Shown here in pieces: positions 15,001-26,100 of a stretch of 64,000 nt of DNA (position 1 is the first letter of the stretch; each line of letters opens with the position of its first letter). A model generated the notes under the pieces. It was not told the DNA's origin, searched no databases, and worked only from the letters and a program-made list of their open reading frames with translations. The DNA comes from Scolanthus callimorphus (Eukaryota; Cnidaria; Anthozoa; Actiniaria; Edwardsiidae), in NCBI GenBank assembly GCA_033964015.1, contig CM066917.1, positions 26,071,951-26,135,950 of the forward strand, in the 5' to 3' direction. Position numbers and translations under genes: made by a program.

Positions 15001-18000
15001 AGAATTTGAACACAATACGACACAACACATTTGGCAAAGTATGCCTTCTACAAATGTACACGATCGTGTGAGTGTACGTTTGGGATACCTGAGAGAGGAG
15101 TTCATATTTGGCCGGTAAATCTGTCTCGTTCATCAACTGTACTGCCAACTCGTAAGGGTGGTGAAGGAAACACCGTCCGTAATCCAAGATGGGAGACAGC
15201 AGAGTTATAGGTGGAACAACACATCTTAGAATGACAGCAAAACATAAATGAGTGCACTAATAAAACGTAGATGAATCATTTTCAAGTCGATAGAGTGGAT
15301 TTCAGATGACTGTCGTGAGTAATTCGCAATTACTTTGTAATCACTCCTATAGGTTTCATTCAGAATCGGTGTAATAACTTTGCGATTGGTTTCAATACAG
15401 TCATATGGCATTCGCTCTAAAATCATTCTACTACCAGGTAAATCCTTCCTAAGCACATATCCCCACCCGTTGATATTCAGAGCACTTCCCCTCCCAATGG
15501 ACGACTCCAGCTATAACGCACGCGCGCGCTGCATGTCGGTAGATGTGGGACATTTGACGAACAAACTGCGCTGCATTCTGGTAGTTGAGGGACACGGCTT
15601 GGGCATTTCTGAATAAAGAAGAGCGCGCGCTGCATTCTGGTAGTTGAGGGACACGGCTTGGGCATTTCTGAATAAAGAAGAGCGCGCGCTGCATTCTGGT
15701 AGTTGAGGGACACGGCTTGGGCATTTCTGAATAAAGAAGAGCGCGCGCTGCATTCTGGTAGTTGTGGGACACGGCTTGGGCATTTCTGAATAAAGAAGAG
15801 CGCGCGCTGCATTCTGGTAGTTGAGGGACACGGCTTGGGCATTTCTGAATAAAGAAGAGCGCGCGCTGCATTCTGGTAGTTGTGGGACACGGCTTGGGCA
15901 TTTCTGAATAAAGAAGCGCGCGCGCTTATAGCCGGAATCGTCCATTATCGTAACCCAGTAGAACACGACGCATACTCGTATCAAATATCTCAGCTTGCCT
16001 GTTGTTGTTTTTTTAAATGCTCCCGTGAAGATACCGACTGAAACTTACTTTGCATTGATAGGGAGAGAGAGTATCTCCTCTCCTACGCCCTCGACGTCCA
16101 CTACCAGTGAGATATCATACTTCTTGACAGTTGTCGACACGAAGTCGATCCTAATCTCCATGTCGCTCTGTGGCGCGACAGTTCCAGTACACGGCATAAT
16201 ATCGAACTCCCGGGGAGCCGGCATAACAGTACTTCGGTGTCACTGATGTTACTGTCAATCAAACTGTCCACATAGCTGAGCGAGCCTTCTCTGAGTCCAC
16301 CATCAGCTGGTACTCGTAGTGTGAAGGTCATGGGAATGAGCGAGGTGTTGACCAGGGTACAGTGACGTGTGTTGACGAATCCTAAACAAATTTACATGTT
16401 CAGTTACATTTAGTTTACATACAAGACGAAGCATTCCCTGTTAGCAGAGGCCTCTTTTCCTTTTTATATTCAGAAAGGAGGAAAAGAGACTCTCTGCTCT
16501 GGGTCGAAACTGAGATGATAAATATTCGGTTCAGATTAAATAAAAACGTACCATACGAGACAGTGCCAAACCGCAGCTTTGGCACATTGAAATGAAATGT
16601 AGGGCCAATGACAGATCCTCTGAAAGAACAAAGAGAGAAAATGTCTACTATTTCGCTTACGTAGACAATGACATTACTTTGATCCGATAACTACACATGA
16701 AAGATACCAAAATCCATTGCAGCATTTGATTGTCAATGAGCAGGCGTACCTTTGGGTTGTGCGCCAAATGTGTTTAAAAAAATTCAGTACCAGTGGCATG
16801 TGGGTCAAAGGCTGAGAGATTGAGAGCAAACTGCTAAACTGGTAGCGCCGGTGCGCAACGTAACAAAAGCGCAAGATTATTTACAGCCACGTTTATAAAA
16901 GAATAATCATTTCAGTCGCTGTTACCTGATGTTTAGCTTGAGCTTCTCAGGGGATCCATCGATTGCAAACATAAACATTTCATCAAAATCCCCCAGGATG
17001 GGGGAACAAAAATGGATCTGCAAAATGAAGCAAATGGGTGACAATTAAAGCCCCGTTTTTTAAAGGGTGCACACCCACATTAATTTGTTAATAAAAGCGT
17101 CTTATTCGAAAAGATAGCAATAAAAGTATTGTCCTAAAAACTCCTACCGATGCAGTATTACTTGAAAAAAGATTCAACCAGAATCAGAGTTATAGTCCTA
17201 CCCCCCTTGTACTTTTTTCAAGCCCCCGTCTGACCTTTTTATAGTACATTTTGAAAGTGTAAGGTGAGAATAATGTGATTACCATGATTACCGGCTCTCC
17301 ATTTTTTCGGATATTTGATTTTTGAAGCGCGGGATTCCTGTGTCCGTGACACAGGAATCCCGCGCGCCCATAAAAAATCAAATAACCGAAAAACAAACTG
17401 GATCTCTAAGTGTCCAATACCTCAAGCGCCTGATATCCCCCTGGTAGCACAATCCCCTGATAGGGACTGAAGGTGAACTGAGGGCCGAATAAGGTGTCTA
17501 TGGGCAGCAGGCTAAATACTGCATCAATGTCTCCCTTGTTGGCCAACACAACCTGACAGATAAGAAGAAATTGCAAACTTTACATCTAGAGTGGTACAGC
17601 ATCTGTAAATCCTCATGCCACCCAAAACAATAGTTGAATAACTGGGCATGTTCAGTCATCTTTTGGGTCATCTTTCAGTCGTTAAGTAGTCCAAAATACT
17701 GGGGGGGGGGGGGGGGGACAAGACAGACCTGTAACTATTGGGACCACTAGATCCAACTAAAATCACAACAATCTCCTACTATGTCTAGAAGAAGAACACC
17801 TACTAGAAATTATCTCAAAGCTGCCTGAGAAAGAATTTTTTCAAACTTGATATCATTCATCAAATTGAAATTCAGCATTTTGCCATTGAGAGAAAATATT
17901 TTGTATTATCTTACCTCATATGAATGTTTGGAGTTCACAAACACATTGCCAATATCCAGAGTGTCAAATGAAAACTGCACATTGGGTCCTATCCCCTCTC

Positions 18001-20130
18001 CTCTGACACGCAAGGGTAGTCTTGACTCTCTCCCTGATACATCACAGTACAATGTTCGTGCATAACTAGAAAGACAGCAGTGATATCAGTAACTAAACAA
18101 AACTTTTTTTCAAAATAACATTGAGCCCATGGCTACTAAAAGATATGAAAAGCAAGGGCCAACAAGAATGGCTGGAGAGATGCCAAACACGAATACCACC
18201 CAAATCAATTAGAGCTCAGTTTTGACTGGCCATATACACACAAGAGATGAACAGTCATGTTGTGGCTGCTCGAAATATCTGGCCAGACAAAGATTAACTT
18301 TCCTGCCGATGATGGCTCGAAAGTTTGGCGGCCCTGAAAGCTACAACATATTTAAAGTAATGATCAGTATGCAGCCCATACCTGTGCGCCTCTTGAGGCC
18401 TAAACACAACCTCAACTTCAAGTGATGAGTTTGGCCAAATGTCACCTTCCTGCAAGATAATGACATTTTACAGGATTTTACAATGAATTTACTGGCAAAA
18501 AGAATGACATCTATGACAATGACAAGGATGGCTTTCGTGATGGTGGTTAAAGGATGGCAAGGATAATGATGATAATTAGGGTGGCAGTGTTGAAGATGTT
18601 GTTGTTTTGTTGCCAATGATGATGATAAGGTCGTCAATGCCATCATTAACACAACAATGTGGACAAGATGATAGTGGCAATGGTAGTGATGATGGTTGCA
18701 ATAATGATAACAGATGACTTTGTTCTCTCAATTGGAAAGGAAAGCCTGGAATCCCCACTAGACTTTGTAAATTCTGATCTTTTCAATTTCCGAAGTTGAC
18801 ATATAAATGTTAAGAAGTGACACTATCTAGTGACACTAGAAGAACACCTATGGCATTGGAATGTGTCTTGTCTATGGTACAGTGGTGATGATGACCCAGG
18901 TATAGTGTTCAATACTTAAACTTACCACAGGGTCCACACAAATGATATCATCATCAAAAAGCATCTTGTCATCCTTCAGAACCTATGACCAAATTGAAAA
19001 TATGAAAAAATAACAGGCCAAAGATTCACCCACACATTTTGTCTGGTTGTGCCTCTTCTGTACTTGTAAATGAAGTAATTTCAAAATAGTTGTGTGTCAA
19101 ACCTGGACTTGGTTGATATACTTTCTGTTAATAATGGACAGCTGGTCTCTCATTGTCAAATCACTTAGGCACTCCTCTAGGAAGGCATCCCTCTCTGTGC
19201 CTTCCTGCCGTCTGAGGTCCAGGTAGAATCTGGAAATTAACAACATCCATTTTATCATTTATGTACAGTACCAGTGTAGTCCTCTCACCAATTGAAACTT
19301 TATGTTACCATTATGTGACTATTAGAGCAGATTTCAGATGACTGTCGTGAGTAATTCGCAATTACTTTGTAATTACTCCTATAGGTTTTATTCAGAATTG
19401 GTGTAATTACTTTGCGATTGGTTTCACGGCAGTCATGTGAAAACCGCTATTGTGTGATAAGAGTCAAATTGGTAAAATTTCAAACCATGAGAGAACTTCC
19501 TCTTATTGTTAACCAACACTGTTAAAATTATTGAAATAAAATGCCATACAGCAAATACTGCATTTTACCTGTCTTTCTGCTGTAACTCTTCCCTAAGGGT
19601 GGCAAACTTGGTCCACTTGTAATGGACCATGATGTCACTTCTGTTGGAAATGGTCACAACCCTAAAAGAAAATAATAAACATTTGTAAATATTGAGGACA
19701 TAATAATATAATGAAGGTATGGGCTGTTGAATATGAGCATCATTCAGATATCCTGCGGAATTTAAACCTGAAAATATAAAACAAAAAATGAGCTAACGTA
19801 CCTTCTAGATGCACTTGTAATGAAAGTATTCTCCATTTTCAAGGTGTTTTTATCCAGTCGAATGTTATAGTCCAGAGCTGCCCCATACAGAGAGATGTAA
19901 ATATCCTCCCCTGCAACAGCAACAAGGAAGAAACATTTATTCCCCATAGTAGTAAAGAAAATCAAGTAGGGTAATAATACCAAGACCACACCCTTTTGAA
20001 GCTTGACTACTCACCAGTATCAATGATGCAGCACAATTTATATACTAGGATTTAACAGTTTACAATGCCTTGAAATTGGCATAGATCTGAACATTCCTGG
20101 CCCAGGGGGGGTACTCGGATATAAAAATGA

Positions 20131-20162
<32 letters not shown>

Positions 20163-23100
20163 CAGACGTATTTTTTTGGGTATGAAATTGGAGTAAAAGT
20201 ATTTTTTTGGGTTGAAAATTCTACAGGCATTTTTGGGGGGTTGAAAAATCTGCGGGTATTTTTGGGGGGTTGAAACGTCCGGGAAACAGGTGATGACAAG
20301 CAAAGAAAAAAGACAATTCCTCTTTGTAACACGAGAATCTTAAAAAGTTGGTATTTTTTTGGGTATCAAATTTTGGGAGCAGGTATTTTTTTTGGTATAA
20401 AATTTACGGCTGAGGTATTTTTTTGGGTATGAAATTTGGAGCTCCGTCGGACCCCCCCGTCATTTTTATATCCAAGTACCCCCCCTGGGATTCCTGGCCC
20501 ACCCCTAATATTTCCACCCCAAGACCATACCCTTTGCAGCTTGCTGCTAACAAGTATCATAGTACAGCACCATATTACTGGTATGATTACTAGTTTGAAT
20601 GGCCCCGAAGTCAGCATCCTGGACCTAGCATCCTGGACCTAGCATCCTGGACCTTACTAAAATACTCCTTGTACATTTTATGCCAGCAATATTCCATTCT
20701 TTAGGTTTTACTTACCAGTATCATAGTGTAGCACCATATTACTGGTGTGGTCACCAGTTTGCGTTGCCTTGAACTCGACATGGATCTGGATGCTCTCACC
20801 AATAGCCAGGCGACCACTGTCAGGGTTCACTGTGAAGGGTTCATCCACTGACAACTGGAACTTGGCCTCTCTGTTTCCAACATTCCTCACTAATAGTGTC
20901 TTTGTTGTTGTACTCTTAAATGAAAATGAAACTCAGTAAAATATAACTATTCCTTAAGTAAGGAAGGTCAGTCAGCCCACAGTAATAATTATATATAATG
21001 ACATAACAATAGATTGAACTTCAATAGTATAGAGTAGATCATGACAAAGTTACTGTTAGAAGTGTAGAGTTGTCTTTCCAAACTCTCACAAAGCGAGGGT
21101 ATGACTGAGATAGAAGAGATGGCTGAAATTCAGGCCATTCCTTTATGAGAAACAGGAAAAGACACTTTTATTGTAGTTTTGGGCCAGGTGTTGGGTTGTA
21201 AACAGCTTTTATACCATGAACAACATTTTGTGAATGAATCCCTTGACCCTTTTATCAGCTTTTTGCAAAATTGCCTGATTGTCTCACCTTGACAGGAGAA
21301 GTTCCAAAGTTGATGTCATCAGGGAAATCAAGTATAGCTCGTGCTCCTATGGCCTTAACAGGAACAAGAAACTTTTCTCTCTCAGTGATGCAAATGAGCT
21401 CATGAGTGTAGTCCTAGAAACAAGAATACAAAGGGCTACATTAGTTAATAAGGCCATTGCCATACTCAATCCCTACCTGGGACCCCACATGTCAGTTTTT
21501 GTAGCCCTTTTTGTGTTAAATTTACCGTGGAATTCACAGGTAGGATCCTCAGGAAGGGACTTCCCCTAAAAATATATAGGACAATCATTGGGAAAAATTA
21601 CTTCGGCAACACTAAGGGATAGCAAAAAGGGTGGGCCCATAGCAAATTTACCCCTAAAAGATAGGAAATTGACTTCAGTAAAAAATGTTTGACCCCTAGG
21701 AGGCTGTAGCAAATAAGGCATAAGAAGTTGACTGCCATAAGCTACCATTAGCACAAGGGATAGCAGACAACTCTTTGGATATCTGACACCCCTAAAAGAA
21801 AGTACTTGAAGGGAATTTTTATACCCTAAAGCTACAGCTAAACTAGGACACATGTATAAGCATGCAGCATTTGCATCCTGCATGTTTCCCCAAGTGGCTA
21901 AACTAGGAAACATCACACGCATGTGTCTTGGACACATAAAATGTTTCTTGTCTTGCGAAGAAACATTTCTTTGTGTCCCAGCTACAAAATTTGTCGCACG
22001 CAACAATGTTTCTTATGTGGCTAAACTGGGAAACATGTGTCTGGCTACAATGTTGTGCTCTACATGTGTCCTAGTTTAGCCAGGGCATAAAGGTTAGGAC
22101 GGTAAGGACAATCAACAATCCCATATATCGAGCAGCCAGGGTATGATCTCATTCAGGAGGGATAGGATACCATCTTGGATGTCTAATAATCCTAGATGGT
22201 ATCTCATAGTCCCAGCTGGGTTCAACCTCAGAACCATCTACAGGGATTAGGGGGATTAAGGAGGCTGCCTACAATTTTTTTCTGCCCTCGACCACCAAAC
22301 TTTGTTTGCCTGCCGTTCAAGTACACAAACTTGTACCGGTCTGAGCTTTCACATGTTTACCCTGGAGGGTTTGAACTTTATTGTAATGTGTATTTTGTTG
22401 TGATCGGAGTTGCTATAGCAACGTAATAACCACACCCTTGTTTATTATTAGGGGCCAGTAGAAGCGTTGCTCGACCTAAACTTTTAAAATGACACCCCTC
22501 GCACTAATCCCTGAGTAGCAGACAGTACTCCCAGCAAGTTTGGATAGAATTCATTGGGCCGATTTTATGTTATTCGAGAGGACTTTTTAAGGCTCCAAAA
22601 TGTCAAAATTATTATGCCGCGAAGGTTTCCTGAAAAAAAATGGCTGATATTTGCGTAATTAGAAGATCCTTGCTGCCTGAATTATCTACAAAACCCAATG
22701 CAATATGTCAGCCAAATTTCCTTTCTTTGAATCCTTTCGATATTGTTTGGCATGTGTTCAAGTATCGACAAGTAAACTGCAAAAGTTGAGAAATTTTAGC
22801 CAGAATTCTAAATCTTGCGTTTTTCTCACCTAACAAAAATCCCATATGTTAATTCTTTTGCAACTTCCGTAAATTGTTATTGAATATATACCAAAGATAA
22901 CACCAAAGTCTTGAGTTCATTGAAGTATTTTAAGGCACCGAGAAAAAAATCCAAACTTCATTACTTTTTCGGTTTGCTTGACCCGGTTTTTGTCATTGTA
23001 CTTGTTTTTGCCTGTTATAGCTTTCATGTCGGTTTTCCCTAAAGCGAGCCACATTCCAACATGGGAATCGACCACTGCTTCTACGGCTTAGTGAATTCTC

Positions 23101-26100
23101 CACACAGTACGCTGTCACGCTTCTAAGAAGCAAAGCTGTAAAGACGTTGTATCTGGTCATATATATTTTGAGTTTAACAGAAGGTTTCTACTGAATGTTA
23201 TCAGACATCTGAAATGAAATATACCACTATGGTGCGAAAAAATGAAATTCTATGTTTTGGTATTGTTCATTGCGTGACCTTGTTTGCTACGCTTTGAGAG
23301 TCAAATAAATGCGCATTCTATGGCCGCAAAAACTACAACACGCTGGAATGTCGTTCGCTACAGGAAAAATCTACATGAAAGCTACAACAGGCGAAAACAA
23401 AGTACAATGAAAAACCGGGACAAGCAAACCGAAAGAGTAATGAAGTTTGGATTTTTTCTTGGTGCCTTAAAATACTTCAATGAACTCAAGACTTTGGTGT
23501 TATCTTTGGTATATATTCAATAACAATTTACAGAAGTTGCAAAAGAATTAACATATGGGATTTTTGTCAGGTGAGAAAAACGCAAGATTTAGAATTCTGG
23601 CTAAAATTTCTCAACTTTTGCAGTTTACTTAACCATTATCCTGCGAGATTGCGCAGAATATCGTCTGATACTTAGCCGACGAGGGACGAAGTCCCGAGTT
23701 GGCTAAAATCAGACGATATTCTGCAAAATCGAGCAGGATATGGTTTTATTATTCAGCACATCGATAGCACAAAACCCCCGAAAAAAGTGACTTTTGTGTA
23801 TTATTTACGAGCTCAAAACATCACATTTTCCTCAGAGATGGATATCGCGGGATAGCTGTCATGTACAGAAGACAGCTATTGGCGTTTCAATGACCATATT
23901 TGGGCAGTGCATCGATGTGCTGAATAATAATTGTCGATACTTGAACACATGCCAAACAAAATCTAAAGGATTCAAAGAAGGGAAGTTTGGCTGACATATT
24001 GCATTGGGTTTGTAGATAATTCGGGTGGCAAGGATCTTCTAATTACGCAAATATCAGCCATTTTTTTACAGGAAACCTTCGCGGCATAATAATTTGACAT
24101 TTGGAGCCTTAAAAAGTCCTCTCGAATAACATAAAATTGGCCCAATGAATTCTATCCAAACTTGCTGGGAGTACTGTCTGCTACTCAGGGATTAGTGCGA
24201 GGGGTGTCATTTTAAAAGTTTAGGTCGAGCAACGCTTCTACTGGCCCCTAATAATAAACAAGGGTGTGGTTACTACGTTGCTATAGCAACTCCGATCACA
24301 ACAAAATACACATCACAATAAAGTTCAAACCCTCCAGGGTAAACATGTGAAAGCTCAGACGGTACAAGTTTGTGTACTTGAACGGCAGGCAAACAAAGTT
24401 TGGTGGTCGAGGGCAGAAAAAATTGTAGGCAGCCTCCTTAAGGTGTGGTTTGATTTTTGCCATGCATGATGTCTATAGGGATTTTACCTTTTTCTCATCA
24501 GGTGTAAACTGAACAATAAATGTTGTGTCCATGCCTGGAGCTACTTTGTGTCCAACATCATGTGGACTGATGATCTTGAAGTATGGAGAATCAGTCTGGG
24601 TGACCTTCACAAGCCGAGCAATCTGGAATGACAGCAATGAAATAGGTTGCAGTGTTCAACTGTTTTACACATCTTTCATGGAAGGAAATACAGGATACCA
24701 AAATTGATGAGAGCCCTTTGTTAGCCACTCAATTGTTTTGCTTTCATTCGAAATTGAAAGATGAGCTATGCATAGGAATCTAGACATCATCTACAATACA
24801 GGTTTATTCATCATTAAAACTCATCGCCACCTGATGATGAGTGGCCTAGGTGCATGTAGGGGATGCCCCCTGCTGAGCATGGTCCCCAGGAGGCAACCAT
24901 GTCACACTGAGAAATTCAGTGGAGAACTACTTACCTTTAGGACCCTGAAACCAGACAGGGGTTGGGGGGATGGGAAACTCTTAGAAACAAGCAAAAATCT
25001 GTGAGATTGCACGATCCCACAACATGCAACACGTAGCAAAGCTCAATGCACCATTGGTCAGCACCGACCATGAGGCACTGCACACGGATGCACAATGACA
25101 GAGTTTTAACCTAGTCAAAATAATATTTCATTTTACCTAATTCAATCAAAAATGTCAATCAGCAATGGAAATTGGCTGATTCAATATGTCACTAGGCTGA
25201 CAAAGCGGAGGCTGACAGGGGATCTTTAACAGAGTTTCATGAGGTATAACCAGAAATTTGTCATTAATAAGCACAGTTCTATGGTACCTTGTCTCCATTT
25301 CTGAGCTGCAGTGGAACTTCATATGTTTGATAAGGTTCAAAGTTCTGGAACATTATATCTGAAGGAAAAGGTTGGAACAGTGGCTCTTGGATGTCCATTG
25401 TAGTAAACTGGAAAAGGAAACATCAATAATTGATTAATCAGCAAACAGTCAACTGTTTGCTAAAACACATGTGGGGTAGCTTACATGCCGGCTTGTAGGT
25501 TATCTATGACATTGAACTGTAGTTATGCAGTTCTGGAGTGCTGCATGTAGGTTAGACCACAGGTAGATTACATCATTTCCCAGTTAACATGATTATTAAT
25601 CTAATTTAGCAAAAATGTTTTACCTTTTGTAAAGTCTGTTCTGACATGTCCAGCAGTTCTATTATTTGCGGAACTCTCATCTCATATGTTAATTTCAGTC
25701 TTTCATCTGTCGTCAGCTGCATCTCTGCCATGTACGCAGATGGAGCTTGCTGTGTAATAAATTAAGGAAAGATTTAGCCATCTCTCTATGTCAATTTACA
25801 ATCTTCTTTCAAGTCTAAAAGCATAAGCATAAGCACAAGTCTAAAAAATCAATATAACATAGTTTCCTTGTGGTTGCATGTTCTTGATTTACACTAGATG
25901 CAAGTGCAAGTGTGACTTGAAGGGAATGCAGCCTCTTAAATTTCCTGCATTTTGCATCTGTGATTGCGTTTGACTCGTGTAAACACATAAGGAAAATGTA
26001 TGGGTTTGATATCCTTCACTTGCGTAGCATCTATCTCCTTGCATTTGTGTGTAAACAAGTCCTTACTCCTCATACATTCTCTGAAATTACCCAAAGCCAA

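Larger units (their letters stand above)
22256..24441. mobile_element. 2.2-kb TTAA-flanked foldback element
   Basis: The left arm starts TTAAGGAGGCTGCCTACAAT at 22256; the right arm ends ATTGTAGGCAGCCTCCTTAA at 24441. Arms of about 800 bp (22256-23062 and 23340-24441) are near-complementary along their length, with a loop of about 280 bp. TTAA at both outer edges is the target duplication of piggyBac-type elements. The right arm is interrupted by R5 (23631-23932). No transposase frame is present, so it would be non-autonomous. It occupies the HYDIN intron between exons 4 and 5. Confidence 0.9.

Noticed and set aside
15449..15984. Three overlapping minus-strand frames of 137-157 codons with repeating [23 protein letters not shown] text
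   Set aside because: They are translations of the 59-bp array in element R6 in all three frames; the array sits in a HYDIN intron.
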